Assembly: GCA_920105625.2 (NCBI GenBank)
Contig: OV050033.1
Location: 1,778,001 to 1,842,000, forward strand
Length of the DNA stretch: 64,000 nt
Origin: Clusia tigrina
Lineage: Eukaryota > Arthropoda > Insecta > Diptera > Clusiidae
Direction: 5' to 3'
The number at the start of each line of letters is the position of its first letter. The first letter of the stretch is position 1. This document shows, in pieces, positions 12,523-26,048 of the stretch. The position numbers and the translations under genes were made by a program. The notes under the pieces are model-generated. The model was not told where the DNA came from. It was given only the letters and a program-made list of their open reading frames with translations, and ran no database searches.

Positions 12523-14870
12523 GAACAATTGGATTTTATTTTATTTTATTACAGAACTTTAACATCTAACTTCCGAAACAACTGCGCGCGGAGCAACTTT
12601 AAACTTTGCAGTTGATTTTATTTACATCTAGGGACGAGTCGACGCACGGATCTCGAATCGATACGTTTGGGATATCAAGTTGCCAGCCTTCAAGGAGGGG
12701 ATATCGGCTTCTAGGGCAAGGCGCAGTACAGATCGTGGCAGTAACCGGTTAAGCGTTGCTTGTTTGGGTATGTCCACGGTACTCGTACTTCGATCTTTTC
12801 ATGTCGCCACATTCTGTTCCCAAGTTGTCCAATTAGTCGAAGTGCAGACGATTTCAAACACTCATTCGACATGCTTTTAGACCGTGCAAATCGCTGTATT
12901 GAGTTGGAAGGGAACTGTTTTGAATAAAATAAATCGGTTTTGCCCAAAAACCTTTTGGTTGTTGTTATTTTTAAAGAGTCCTGCTCACTTTCGAATGCAC
13001 TTTGTACATCGCGAAGTTGTCCACGGTGTAGTGATGTTCATGTCAATGATAATCGGCTTATGGAACTGCGTAAAATTCTAATCTTATTCAGAGTTCCAAC
13101 CCTAAAGTGGCCGTGTTTATAGAACCACATCAATAGTCAAATTTAATTTGAATATTCATTCGTTAATTGTGGACCAATCAACTGAGGCGATTGCTCGTTT
13201 TCCAGGGAAGCATGAAAGCGTGGCAATTAATTCGCAGAGCCGCTCGCAGAGTATCAGTCACGCCATCATGCACTCAGCCAGGCTCAACACAGTGCACCAC
13301 GGACACGCACATTAAAATTGAACATAAATAATAATTATGCTGAAGTGTTCTGTTCGCCAAATGCAGTGGAATCAGCGGTTCTGGCTGTTAAAGTACACGT
13401 TTAAAAACACAAATGCTGGTGTATTTACGCTTCCACTTCCGCTTCCCTTTGAACGGATATGCCAACAAAAATTGTTTGCCTTGCCACTCTGCCATTTGGC
13501 AGTGGGGATAACGGAGACAAAGCGGAACCGCCACATTTGTTACGCTAAGCTGCAGGTAGGCGACTGCACGCATTTCATATATCAACCTGTCACTGTAATG
13601 ATGAGATTGATGATGACAGCTGCACTCCGGGCAGCCGTTCACACACACTCTCCTCCCGGCGGCATCATGCTGCTGCAGCACACTCAGATGGACCAGCTTC
13701 GAGGGCGTACGTTCATGTATAAAGCAGAGGACAAGTTCGCCAGCACAGAGTCAGAGCATATAAATTGAAAAGATAAACAATTTTGATTCCAAATTAATAA
13801 ATTTACCTTTTCGAGTGAAATAAGTCAATTACGCAGAGTCATCCAACGACTGAGTGCCTCAGGAACGCTTGGCAAGAGAAACTTTCCTCTGATTTGATGT
13901 CATTTGATTTGTTACACGAGGAAAAAAATATTTTTGTGTGAATCTGATAGAGCAGTACAGTAGTGATTTGAAAACTGCAGGAATAATTCAAAATTGGAAG
14001 AGAGTCAAACTTGCGACTGGCATCCTGGAATTCAATGCAATTTTGTTAATTACTTATTAAGGGAGCATTAAAATACGCCACTTTAACTGAAGGTCATACG
14101 CCTTCGCAGTAGTGGGCACAATCCAGGGATCCGAACAATTGGCACAAACTTATTGTCGTCGTAATATATTGCTTTCTTTTGTTTCCCCAACGATTTGTTC
14201 CACACAATGTTTCATTAAAAATGGGAATATAATAATTTGCCGGCCTGAGCATAACTTTCTGAAGCACTTTATATTAACTTCAATCGATATCCTGGAGGAA
14301 AAAAACATTTCTACTTAGAAAGGAAAAGAATGTACCAGAGATTTAATCTAATGAGATATTGTGGATTATTCCACAATATTCCAATCTCCTACTGGAACAT
14401 ATATCGCCTGCAAATCTAAAGTAAGTAGGTAAAATGGCTGATAGCCCTCAGGGTACTCCAATTAGCACTAGTGACGGTTTGATGCCACACCCTCGCGAGC
14501 CGAAAGATGGTGATATACTATGATATAAATTACAAGCAGTCGGAATTGTTTATAAATTTCACCGAACCCTAACCCTGGCGTTATTCCAGAAGACCTTCCA
14601 GCATCGGTTTGACAGGTTCGAGACTGTATATGAAACGCAGTTGTTTCAGAGGTTTGCGTAGGATGCGGAATTACTTCCTTTCTACTGAAATTTGTGTGCA
14701 AATAATCAAATTAATTCACGACTTTTCTCCGTGTAGCTTTAAATTTTATGTTTTTCTGCCTTTGAAGAAATTCATGAAATGTAATAAAATAAAATTTGCC
14801 ACTTAGCAGCGGAGCACTTCTGCCTCAGCACAAAAATTCGGTTACAGCGAAGTAGTGGGAGGCCCTCAAA
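12523..14870. other. Non-coding stretch with GC-richer block
   Basis: The block at 13120-13770 contains a 143-codon frame, but overlapping frames on both strands there show only low stop density. The remainder shows nothing. Confidence 0.55.
14356..14379. repeat. Perfect 10-bp inverted repeat, 4-base loop
   Basis: ATATTGTGGA, TTAT, TCCACAATAT. Short and AT-rich, so chance cannot be excluded. Confidence 0.6.
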
Positions 14871-14885
14871 TGATGATGATGATGA
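14871..14885. repeat. GAT trinucleotide run
   Basis: Five consecutive ATG/GAT units. Confidence 0.8.
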
Positions 14886-15489
14886 CAGCAGAGAAGTAGT
14901 CTCGCAGAATAAATAAATTAGAGAAAGTGGGGACACAGTTTAATTCGTAAAGCGGTAAAATTGTCAAGGACACGAGTAGCAACTGAAAAATTAATGGACC
15001 AGCTCATGATCACAGAGAATGCGAAAACGGAGCACAATCCTGTCAGTTGCTTTCGTGGCTGACTCCAAGCACAGGTCCTGATCCATATATTGGACGTAAT
15101 TCAAAGGCTCTGCTCGGGATTTGCTGCCATATTTAGGGATTAAATTAATTAAATTTTGTTGTATTTGTGAACAGATTGGACTCTGCCGCATGACTCGATT
15201 TTATTGAAAGTTGTTCCTAATTGGCCACGCGCATTGCCAGGCATACCGCTTAATCCATGCGGCAAGTCCCTGTGCGAGTGTCTGCGTCGTCCCACACATT
15301 CAGCTGCCAGCGCACACAAGAGCATTTCAACAACATTGTGACAAAAGTTTCCCCGCAACGACAACAAACTGTGCCACACAAATTAAAATTAATGACCAAC
15401 TTGAAATTATGCTCGTACGAGTATTTGCAATGTCGTCGTCCCCTTCCTGCGGCACTCGTGGAGGTGTCAGCGCTGCACAGTTGCGACGG

Positions 15490-15511
15490 CTGCTGCTGCT
15501 GCCACTGCTGC
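15490..15511. repeat. CTG trinucleotide run
   Basis: CTGCTGCTGCTGCCACTGCTG in a GC-rich block where overlapping chance frames are long. Confidence 0.8.
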
Positions 15512-15730
15512 CGTAGCATTGCTGACAACATTTCACAATCTTGGTCGTCTTGCCCTGCTGGAGGAGCTGTGGACGTGTTTTTTGTGTCACTTGCTTTGCA
15601 TGGATGTGCGCATTGTGCGGCGCGAGCTGGTGAGCTGGTGAGCTGCTGGAGCACCGAATGTATTTGCCCCACTGGCAGTACATGCGAGGAATATTTTGAA
15701 CTTATGTTGATGCTCGCAAGACCCGCAAAC

Positions 15731-15765
15731 AGATACACGCACGCACACACACACACTCACACTCG
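15731..15765. repeat. CA dinucleotide tract
   Basis: Pure CA at 15744-15756 flanked by ACGC and ACTC variants; 130 bases before a TG tract of opposite sense. Confidence 0.85.
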
Positions 15766-15892
15766 CATGCACAGCAAAATGATGTTGTGTTTGCGTTTAG
15801 GTGTGTTAGATTTATGAGTCTTTTGTTCATGTGTAGCCGAGCATGCATGCAGCTTGCGCAGTCAGCGTGCTACCGGAAGGCTCCTGCAATCT

Positions 15893-15925
15893 ATGTGTGT
15901 GTGTGTGTGAATGTGTGCGTGTGTT
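15893..15925. repeat. TG dinucleotide tract
   Basis: Pure TG at 15894-15908, then imperfect TG to about 15925. Confidence 0.85.
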
Positions 15926-16420
15926 TTTATATTTGACATTCATAGCTTTGGCCTAAATATGCGGCGGTTTATTTTTTACCATAAATGTTGCGGTGAAGTT
16001 TCCCCCTGATTTGCGAGTACGTGAACTGGCAATGAAACCGAAAGCGGAAGAGTCTCATTAAACGGGAGCGTGCTCGGTACGTGTGGAGGCAAAACGCTTT
16101 ATTATTACACAGTTCAATAGCATTTCAATGTGCGAATAAGCAGCTGCAACAAAAAGTTCATTTATTTGCGAGCTTCCTTTCTGTGTGATCAGAATAAATG
16201 GCAAATTTCATTTACAGTCTATTGCGTGGTTATCTCGAAACTAGCAACAACTGCAGCCAAATTGCCGTATTGCAGCACGCAGACAAGAGAAACAACCCCT
16301 TCGCTGCTAAAGAACATTTTGTCGAATTAAAACAGTTTAAATTGCACCAAAGCAATGCGCAAGGAGCGGAAGGAGCGCTGTGCTGCGACAATAAATTCTG
16401 TTTACTGCTTTAAAGTATGT

Positions 16421-19106
16421 CGGAAAACTTATAAATTAAGCGGCGCATTGGTTTGTGTAGGAACTTGGACGCCCAGATAAATGTGGTTGGGTATCGCTGC
16501 ACACGGCGATCCTGCTGTGGCAGTCGAGCACACAATTCTATTGAAACATATTCCAGCTCAGCTCTGAAATCTCACTGCAGATTAAAAGTTATAAACAAAC
16601 ATTTAAAAGTTGCTCAGAATTAGGTGCCGAACTCTGCTTCTATGGCGAGCATACGTTGAACGGGGACTCAGTTGGCTTCTAAAAGGGAACAGCGTTCAGT
16701 TAAAGTCAAATTCATTATTTGGAAATTAATTTTTAATTCATATCTTAGCAGTATCGGAAGCGATGGCCATATTACATGATTTGAATTGACACAGTCCCCC
16801 ACTCTCTTCAGAGTGTTCTAACAACGTTCTTCTGATATCCACTGAAAACCCCAGTTTTATTTACCTGCTCGCTGACTGTAGCTGTCTTTGTCATCCATAT
16901 TCTTCTTCAGGACACCCGAACCCTTTGGAAATTGAGAGTAATTGGCGCAATGTGAGCGTCACACTCAGCATTGCAAATAATCTCCGAATGAGGTGAAGTA
17001 AACTAGATTGGTGTTAATGTGTCGATAGACCCAAGGGGCGGTGGGATGTCTGATCTTTCTTAGTGTACAGGAAATTCCTTTGAATGTGTTGGGCGGGAGT
17101 AACAGATTGGAAGCAGCTGGTTTTGATGTTCAGAGCATATTCAATGTGATCTCCAATAGCATGGATGCATTTTCCACATTGCCAAACAATTGGCAATTTG
17201 GGGAATCTTTTCAAAGAGTTTCAGCAGGATATCATTGTAGATCTGCATGAACCATTACCTTCATTACATATAGCTGGGATGTTAAACGCTGCTCTAAAGT
17301 TCCTTGATTGCCTTCTAAGATGGGCGTGTAAGTTAAATAATAAATTGCATTTAACTTAATTGGCAGAAATTAATAATGTCGACTATTTTCATGGGGAATT
17401 CTTTGTGTAGGCTTCCAGCATTCGATTCTCAGTGTGCAGATATGTTGCGTGACACTTATGATATAGACATACTTAAGGCCATCATCCTCCGATACTACAA
17501 ACTAGGTCTATCGCACCAATAGATCTTTCCGTTTCGGAGGTAATATTGTCCTTTGGATACCAATGAGCATATTTCCCACACATCGCATCACTGCCTAAGA
17601 AACTAACTGAATAACATTCAAGATGCTCGCCTGATAATTATGTGGCATCCAACTTCTTGGAAATAACATTCATTCCGGAAAGTCCTCAAATGTACTCGAA
17701 GGAATTCGTTAGTCTTAAATTGATAATCGGCCTGACATTGTGAGTTCATTGGCGTAGTGACAAGCTTGGAATACAAATAACGTGAACTTGGAAATCTGAA
17801 TAATTTCATGCTGAGATGACGACTAAGCAAGGGTTCCAAAGTATTTATAAGCGATTCTTTTAAGACTCAATCAATCCGCAATCTTCAAAATTTTTGGCAT
17901 TTTTTCAACCAGTTCTCAGTCGCTTCTCATAGTCACACTATACACACATGGCTTCTTTCTATGAGTGGCAAGCGAACACAAGCAAAGCCATAACTCACCT
18001 TGTTCAATTTTGCTTAATAATATTGGGAGCCAATCGCCCGAAGCCCACCCACAAATTTGTGCACATCACACACGTAACGACGTCATGTAAAGCTCGTAAA
18101 GAGAGGCAAACAGGTAAATTTAAGAGTTCGCAACGTGTTCGCGAATCCCGCATCCGTAGGCAATCGTGCCGGGAAAGTGGATACGGGGCACATTATCCTC
18201 GTGTGCTGCTTTGGCTTCTAACAGACAATTACGACCTTAACACAAAATAAACAAATTTCACTTATTTGAAGAACAATGTTTTAAATATTATGCAGATACT
18301 TGTAGGAAATCAATGGAAGGACGTGGGAAAAGCGAATATGAGCACTAAAACTGAGTTAGATTGGTGCAAGGGTGGTGGGATATAAGGTACAACTCTTCAA
18401 ATTACACGCCTAGATAGGTACATGCAAAGTGGAGTGGCTCGACAGAGAGTCTGGAAATATTTGTGAAGCAAATCACGTGCAATCCTGGCTTAGTGTTCCA
18501 CATTTTGGTAAGCAACTTGGACATGTAGTATGTTGAAGTGTTAAGACAACATGCAAGGGAAAGCATTATATTGCCCCACGGTATGAGCAGGTATATCATA
18601 TACCTGTATAAGTCACCCTTGGTTTAATGGTTTCCCATTAGTTCCCAAGCATATATTTCTTAAATACTGCCTTGTTATTGTCTCCACTTACTTTCAATTG
18701 TTTTTCTTTTAGTGCCCTTGCTGAGTCACAAGAAACACCAGTAAAGTTCAAATAATTATAATTTGATATCGAGGGATGGGTTTATGTACTTCTCATGTTA
18801 TAGGTGCGAATTCCCAGCTGCAGAGTTAATATTTGTGAAATTTCCAATCACACTCTGCAACCATGCCATGCCCCCAATAAACGTTTAACATATCAACTTG
18901 AAGAAACTGGGCAGTTTACACGATTGCCTTCCAACTAGAAGAATTTTTGCTGAATTTTCTGAAAAATGCCACCAGAAGGAAACAATTTCTCTCGAAAGAG
19001 ATCAGAAAGAAAGTGTTACTATGACGAACACGCAAAACCTGAGACAACTTGCGAGGCCGAGCTGCAATAAGAGGGAAATACAATTTACAATTTGTTGAAA
19101 TACGTA
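16421..19106. other. Non-coding stretch
   Basis: Unstructured; only the doubtful frame at 17948-18250 stands out. Confidence 0.5.
17948..18250 (+). other. Unrecognised 100-codon open frame
   Basis: Starts with a true ATG in a CACACATGG context and encodes a short hydrophobic stretch (LVQFCLIILGA) followed by a very basic middle (CKARKERQTGKFKSSQRVRE). No domain, no obvious promoter and no polyadenylation signal nearby. It may be a small orphan gene or chance; I favour chance. Confidence 0.12.
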
Positions 19107-19146
19107 GAAAAATTGATTGTTTATTTGAATAAACAATCAATTTTTC
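19107..19146. repeat. Perfect 19-bp inverted repeat with 2-base loop
   Basis: GAAAAATTGATTGTTTATT, TG, then its exact reverse complement. Each arm carries TGTTTATT, a forkhead-type binding word, and ATTGATT. It could be a cruciform, a small hairpin or a double forkhead site. Confidence 0.9.
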
Positions 19147-22100
19147 AATTCTTAGCCGCTGAAAGATCATCCCCTGAATATGACCACAGACTTCTACATA
19201 AGCGTCCTTTCTTCTTGACATCTGCTGCTTTGTGAGTTCACCTTAATAAATGGTAAGGAGAAACCTCTTTGATGGTTTGTGTGAGCCTTCCAGTGGGTTA
19301 TAAATAAAAACACCCCATACCCGGCTCAGTACTTCTTTTACACAATCAATAAAATCTGCGATCTTAATTAGACAATAAACACAGACAGCATTTCCAGCCG
19401 ACAGAGTAGCTGCGTGCCGCCTCTTCCACTCAGCAGCACCTCTGCTGCAGCACATACTCGAGTGCGAGTAAAGCGAAACGTGACTGGATTATGAAACACA
19501 CGAGTCTCATCCGCTAATACTGCGGAAAGTTTATCCCCGACGAAGCATGTGGATGGCAGGGAACGGCTGTGATTACTTTTCTAAATGCTTTATTACACTT
19601 TCGAAGCAGAGTGCAAAAAGGAATATAAAAGAAATGCTGCCTCAAAGTACGCCCGAGAGTTTTGTACTCCCCCGTTCTGCTCAGTTTGCTTCATTTTGCA
19701 CTTCTATTTGGGAAGCAAGTTCATCCACTTCGTAAATAGGGTATCAATTACCCAGTTGCTGTCACATTCAATTAAAAGCGGCATTTGTGCCGTATTCCTC
19801 CATGGCTCTGATTGCCAGCACCAGCCACATTTGCCCTTTCTGGCGCAGCTCTCTTTGATTACAACTAAGCAAACAAAGCCCTTTAACGGAAATGTTGCAA
19901 CATGGAAAATAAAAAACCAGAAGCAAACAAATAGAAATGAAAGAGAGCTTTGAGCACTTTTCAATGCCTTGTTTGGTCGGGTTCGGTACGGTTCGGTTCG
20001 GTTCAGTTGGGTTTGGATGGGTTTGTTCGGCTGCATGGCACACCCAACGCAGCGCTGCCACAGCTCGGCGCTGAAGTGTAGTGCACAATATCGAATGCAA
20101 TTTATTTTCCAGTTTTACCTTTAAGCTGATTGTCGGTCGCCTCTGTAGCGGCGCACAAAACCAATTTGCAGAAAACTTTTTAACTAGGAGTAATCCTACC
20201 GAGAAACGGGAGAGCTGCCGCTTTTTTTTATTCCACCTGTTATTTATTTATTTACGGGCATTTGAAGCGAGTTCGTTTGCTACCAGCGTGATAAGTGGAT
20301 GGGGCAACACAGAAAATCGACTCGGTTTATTGGAGCATTGTGCACGAAACAGGGTGCCGCACTGCGAACATGTTCCGCCTTCCGGCAGTTGTTTAAGAGT
20401 CGCTGGCAACACTATGAAAACAATCTCCAAAGCTGCAAACAGTTTCGGATATCAATTTAGCGAAACAATGCAGACGGAACACATTAAAACCCATTAAAAA
20501 CAAAGGCCGGAAAAATTATTTATGATGCGAAAAGAGAAAGCAAACAAGAAATTATAATAAACCGCACATCAGCACACCCAAACAAGCGCCAGTCTGCTGG
20601 CTCCTTCCGCAGAGCTCCTCGCGACTCCTCCAAGTTGAGTCCAAGTTCCCTGCTCGAAAGCCGCAGACTCCTGTCTTGCTCAGAAATGATTTTGCGAGCG
20701 CTGTTGCGGGCTTTGTTAAGTGGCAGTTTAAGGAGAATAATAACCGGCACTGCAATTTGCGGTGTTGGAGCAGGAGGCGCGGCAGGCCGTTTGGGGGCAC
20801 GGCAAGTGGCATGTGCGAGTGGCAATTGGCGTGCCTGGCAGCCGTTTCAGTGTGTGAGAATGCGCGCTCCCAGACGCTTTCCCAGCCCACAGCAGTCGCA
20901 TTAAAATGCATTTCTGTGTGTGCGGCACGCTCTGTGGGGTTGAGTGCTTGGGTGGTTGAGTGTTGGTGCTTTTGTGGGGTTGTGTGTGCGGGGTGCTTTG
21001 CCTTATAATCACCTGGATTTGAAGCGGGGTTCGTGTACTACAGACGGCAGTGTAATTGCCCCAGAATCGGGCACCTGCACTCGCACTACCAACACTACAA
21101 TGATACGGCTGTGTCAATAATCACTGAATGGGCCATAAAAAGTGAGGCCAAACAACGTTGGCCAATTTCGTAGTCACAGGTGAACAAAAATCCGGCAAGA
21201 GAAGCAGTCGCGGAAGAATTACAAATTTTATAATAATACAAAATGTGGAAAAGGTGCGCAGGGAGTGCATTTGGAGAATGAACCATATCGTTGCCCCTGT
21301 CGATGTTACAAGTGATGAGGTGTGTTTGAAGACTATTTAATTTGTGGCACACCGGCAACTGTAGGAGTTACTTTCCAACTGCATTGCAATTCAGTTCTCC
21401 ACCACTAACCTCTTCTTTATGAATGGGACACAAAATTAGAAGGAACGCCTCTTAAGAAGCTCAATTGACCTCTGCTGTAGACACCAGAACGGAAGCAGAA
21501 ATGCGCAGACAGACTGAGCGGTACCCAAATATAGGATTTTCGGAGTGCTTCACATATAAACCGTCTAAATATATCCACGATTGCAATCCTTCTTTACAAC
21601 CCAAGAGGCCAACAGTAAAAATATATTGCTATATCTCGGAAGAGTGTCTTCGAATTCAGCTGGATGAGGAACAACACTCCAGAAGCTGAAGAAAAGTTGC
21701 CACTGCGGCAGTTTATAGATATGAATGGCATGTCACCGGGCACACCAGGTATGAGCTCTTCTATTAGTGACCTGTGAGAGACACTGCTGATCTTCTTCCT
21801 CCTTATTGAGAAGCTTTATTTGGACCATTTCTGGTCTTATGCACTTTGCGAAGACTCAAGTATATTCATCTGAGTACCTGTGGTTGGGTCGGTTGATGAC
21901 TTTTTCTTTTGAGGAGCAGTTTGGAGATGGGAATGGTATTTCTGGGAGATGAAGGATTTGGCGAAAAGGCTCGATGACTCGATGGAAGCAGAACATTTCA
22001 TTGGTTTTATTAGCAACACTCACCGAAATATGTGGTGTAAGAAGCAGCAGACTTCGGTTTTTAATTTAAACGCTGCATATCTGTTTTGTCACGGAGACCA

Positions 22101-23406
22101 TGTTCATTTGCTCTTTTTACATTTCCAACTGGATTACAAATAAAATAGTTCTGTCTTAATCCTAAGCTTATATATCCGCATATTGAAAATGACTCAGTTA
22201 GTGGTCTGTACACTGACTAACGGGGGTTCTGAATAAGGGTTACCTGGCCGCGCTAGATAAGGTGCCAAGCGTTCCTATATTCGTTACAATGGTCCCAAGT
22301 TACATCCTGCAAAATGAAGATCTTGCCAGAGAACCGCTTAGCAGGGCAACAATCTGCTCATTTCGATTGGTAAAGAAGACTGAACTGATCACAGATCACA
22401 ACACTTTTTGGCCAACATATTTTCTTTCGTTTTTACTCTAGCCAGGTCCGATGGACTGATTACCACGGAAGGTCCTTAGACTTCAGTTCTATTTATGCAT
22501 CTATTTCTCAAAAACGGTTATGAAAGAAACTCGGTGCTCTATTTTCCTTTGCAAGCCAGCTAAAGTCCTCATTAAACAGTTGATGTCCATAGTTAAATTC
22601 TCGGAACATTTACGGAGAAATATTTTAAAACGAAATAAATTCTTTTTAATACGATTATAAAAGCTCACAAAAAGGAGTACTAAAACGGCATCGAAGTGGA
22701 GATATAAAAAATTCACATAAAATCGAGCAGCCATGGCACTGAATAGATCAGATAAAATCCTGTGTTGCACATTCGCCCGCCGCGGTCGAGGCAGCAACAA
22801 ATGCAATAACAATGACAGAGGAATTCAGGCCGTCAATCAAACTGCGCCGTTTTTCTATTTCGCAGAGAGTAACAAATTCATTTGCATGCCGCGTGATGAA
22901 ATTGCGTGCTGGAATTCCGTTAAGCCACTGAAAGCGTCATGGGCTGCGTCGCTGAATGGAATAATGATGAAAATGACGATGATAAATATCGGAAACCTGA
23001 ACTAAGAACGCGTCTGGGGACAAAGTGGTGAACAATTGTTCCCTCACACACGACTTTTCTGCCGTTTGATGAAAGTGCTTTAAATTATTGTAAAAAGCAC
23101 AAACAAACAAATAACTCAGCCTCAGCCTTAGCACTCAGCCTACACGTGTCCTTTCTTAATGCAATACCTTCATTTATTTATTATTCATGAAATGTGCCGA
23201 AGAACATTTCGAAAAAAATCCGCAAAATAAACAATTTTCGTTGTCCTGTTTTCGTTTTCGTTTCCGTTTTCCGTTCCTTTGCATTTTTCTGTGCCTTTGC
23301 TTCACCTTTGGAACAACACTTGGAGAGGAAGCTGCATAATTTACGACCGCCATACATACGGCTTCTATCCTTTTATTTATTTCTATTATCCTGGCAGCTG
23401 ACACAG
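19147..23406. other. Non-coding stretch with GC-rich block
   Basis: The block at about 19470-21010 has many overlapping frames, including a mutually antisense set at 20520-21117, plus G/T-rich sequence at 20930-21000. Nothing is recognised from 21011 to 23406. Confidence 0.5.
19974..20030. repeat. GGTTC pentamer-like tract
   Basis: CGGTTCGGTTCGGTTCA at its core (19989-20006) with degenerate GGTTTGG units on both sides. Confidence 0.75.
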
Positions 23407-23470
23407 CACGGCATGGCGAGGCGTGGCGAGGCGTGGCGAGGCACGGCAGAGCGAGGCTTGGCACGGCAGC
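23407..23470. repeat. GGCGAGGCGT 10-bp repeat
   Basis: Three units at 23415-23444 plus degenerate GGCACGGCA-type units on both sides make a strongly G-biased tract. Confidence 0.85.
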
Positions 23471-25310
23471 GCAACACTTGTTGACGGCAGCTTTCTGCCT
23501 TCGCTCCAGCAATCTCTCACTATGACGTAAATAATCGTAAAGTCAATAATAAAAAAGTGGGGATTGCGGAAGTAGCTGGGGAAGGCCAAACGGCACGCAG
23601 AAGTGCCTTCAGCCGCTTATTAGAAATCACAGCGGCAATAAAAAAAATATTAACAAATAAAATGAAATAAGAAATTTGAGCAAGAAGTCGCAAACAATCA
23701 CACTGGGAGGAGGAGTTAGTGTTAAGCCTTTAAGAGGTTTCAGGCGTTTCCACTGAAGTAGAAGAAGGGGCAAGTGGGAGGAATCCCTTTCATATGTTTG
23801 AAAGGGAAAGTCAGACAAGATTACGCAAGGTTCAGGTAATCTTTTGCCAGAAAAGAACGAAATTAGTCACAGATGTCACTTCGCAATCTTTCCAATGTTT
23901 GTTTATATATTTACCTCTCAGGCCTAGGAACACTCGAGTGTCATCCAGTGGTCGAATCGTGACATTTGTGTTCACATAATTCCGCACGCAAGCAAACTCT
24001 TATTGCACAAAAAAGAGCTTCTTTCGCTCTGACTTCTTTCATTGCCGTGATGATTCCACCTCTGGATTTCAATGTGGTTCCAGTTCCAACTTCCCACATC
24101 AAGATTCCTACTCAGTTTCAGTATAAAGAAGAAGTTAGTGCTGAGTTCATAACTCGTCTTTGGTGTCCTGGATATACTTTTCACAATTAGTTCCCACAGG
24201 CATTAAACATCGGTCTTCAATGATGCCAAGATTCAAGAACCCTCCGTCACACTTTGAGCGTGCATCTCTACGACCACGGGAGGATTTTCGGAAGTCCAAA
24301 CCCTACAGATCTGGTATGGATGAATATGAGCAGCGTCCGAAAAGCCTAGTTGCAACCAATTAATAAAAAACCAATGCTCAGGCCATCAACTCTTGACCCC
24401 CACAGCTATTCCGCCACTGTACGGATTTGGCATCCATTGCCACTCAGATTCGGATTGCACTCCTTCAATAAGAAACACCAAAGCCAATGTGAATAGGATT
24501 TAGTGATCTCGCAGCGTAGTAAATTGGCAAAGGGGTTATGGTGGAATTTACGAGGGCGAAGTACTCCCTCGCATCTGTGATAGAATATTCCATAAAAAAC
24601 CACTCGAAAAAGCCAATATCTTTTTAAAGCTCTTCGTCTTGACTTCACACGCCGCCAGCGCTCTGCTCCAGTGGCCATTATTCATTCCGCTAAGACCCAA
24701 TTCCTTATAAATGCCAGAATGCAAGGCGGTAGTTTTACGTATGGAATGCAATAAAACGCCAAACAGTGAGTACAGAACACACAATTTGCAACTATTGCCT
24801 CACAAAGGTATCCAATATTTCTTATTTGGCTGCTCCTTGCGGAGGCGCATCCGAGGACACTTCTGCTCAAAAACATTTGCGTCGCGCAACAAATAAAATT
24901 TGCATTCGCCGAAGCAAAGGCGCACTGGGCTGGTGGGTTTGCCTCTGTTTGTTGGCTCGTTTGTCAGTCTGTGCAATCGGAGAAAGGAAGAGTGTCTGAG
25001 GAAGAAAGAAGTGCAGCTGCAGCACTCGCAGTGTCACTCTGGAAAATCATTGCCAAAAGCGGATGCTGCAGCAGATGGCGATGTTGCTGACTCTGCTGAT
25101 GCTACTGATGCTGCTCCTGTTGCGTTTCCGTTATTTAAAATGCAGTGCTCGTGCGGAGCCAGCTGTGCTCCTTTTAATTGCGCGCATTATTCAAATACAG
25201 ATGTTTATCGCCGCTTCCTGACGGCGTTTCAGTGACGTGATTGGCCCACGCTGGAATCAAGGAAACGGTTTTTATTAGTTATTTCGTTGCCTCAGCTGAA
25301 GTGGCAGGCA
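23471..25310. other. Non-coding stretch
   Basis: Apart from the doubtful frames at 23966-24363 nothing is recognised. A GC-richer patch lies at 24890-25240, just before the 208-bp array. Confidence 0.5.
23966..24363 (+). other. Two adjacent coding-looking segments, unrecognised
   Basis: Frame one runs to TAG at 24190 and includes MIPPLDFNVVPVPTSHIKIP. A second frame begins about there and includes MMPRFKNPPSHFERASLRPR and ends in TAA at 24363. A CCCACAG acceptor-like site sits at the join, but no donor gives a consistent reading phase. Could be decayed coding DNA. Confidence 0.12.
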
Positions 25311-26048
25311 AGTCAGCAGTCTCTCAAATATTGTGAAATAGAGGAATTTCGGTGTCCAATTCAGATTTTTATTGGGGTATTTTGAATGCTCTTTGGACAT
25401 GAGGAACCATCCGAACTATTCTCACAGATAAGCTAATTCGGAGGGCATTCGAAGAGGGACTTCTGTTGGAGAATGAAGAGCAGTTCTTAGGTCAAAAGAA
25501 TGCTCTCTTTAAATCAGCAGTCAGCAGTCTCTCAAATATTGTGAAATAGAGGAATTCCTGTCTCCAATTCAGATTTTTTTTGGGGTATTTTGAATGCTCT
25601 TTGGACATGAGGAACCATCCGAACTATTCTCACAGATAAGCTAATTCGGAGGGCATTCGAAGAGGGACTTCTGTTGGAGAATGAAGAGCAGTTCTTAGGT
25701 CAAAAGAATGCTCTCTTTAAATCAGCAGTCAGCAGTCTCTCAAATATTGTGAAATAGAGGAATTCCTGTCTCCAATTCAGATTTTTTTTGGGGTATTTTG
25801 AATGCTCTTTGGACATGAGGAACCATCCGAACTATTCTCACAGATAAGCTAATTCGGAGGGCATTCGAAGAGGGACTTCTGTTGGAGAATGAAGAGCAGT
25901 TCATAGGTCAAAAGAATGCTCTCTTTGAATCAGCAGTCAGCGGAGTCTCAAATATTGTGAAATAGAGGAATTGGATGGCATTCAAAGAAGGACTTCTGCT
26001 GGAGAAGGAGTAGTTCTTAGGTCAAAAGAATGGTCTCTTTGGATCGTA
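25311..26048. repeat. 208-bp tandem repeat, three full copies plus one internally deleted copy
   Basis: Copies start at 25311, 25519, 25727 and 25935, a strict 208-bp period. Copies 2 and 3 differ at about two positions; copy 1 differs from copy 2 mainly in a cluster about 40 bases from its start. Copy 4 lacks roughly 95 bases, and the junction lies at AATT, present at both ends of the missing piece in intact copies, so the deletion probably used microhomology. No open frame is kept across units. The homogeneity implies recent duplication or gene conversion. Confidence 0.95.

Larger units (their letters stand above)
14886..16420. other. Non-coding, GC-rich regulatory-looking block
   Basis: Dense in CpG-containing words and simple repeats. 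Five or more long frames overlap between 15211 and 15817 on both strands with Cys/His/Ser-rich products, typical of chance. Possible enhancer or promoter region. Confidence 0.5.

Noticed and set aside
14618..14630. B-box-like GGTTCGAGACT as a tRNA gene
   Set aside because: No A box at the right distance and no cloverleaf can be drawn.
15211..15817. Several frames over 100 codons on both strands
   Set aside because: Mutually overlapping in several phases within a stop-poor GC-rich block; Cys/Ser/His-rich products with no family likeness.
20520..21117. Overlapping antisense frames of 100-130 codons
   Set aside because: Same cause: low stop density in a GC-rich, G/T-biased block.
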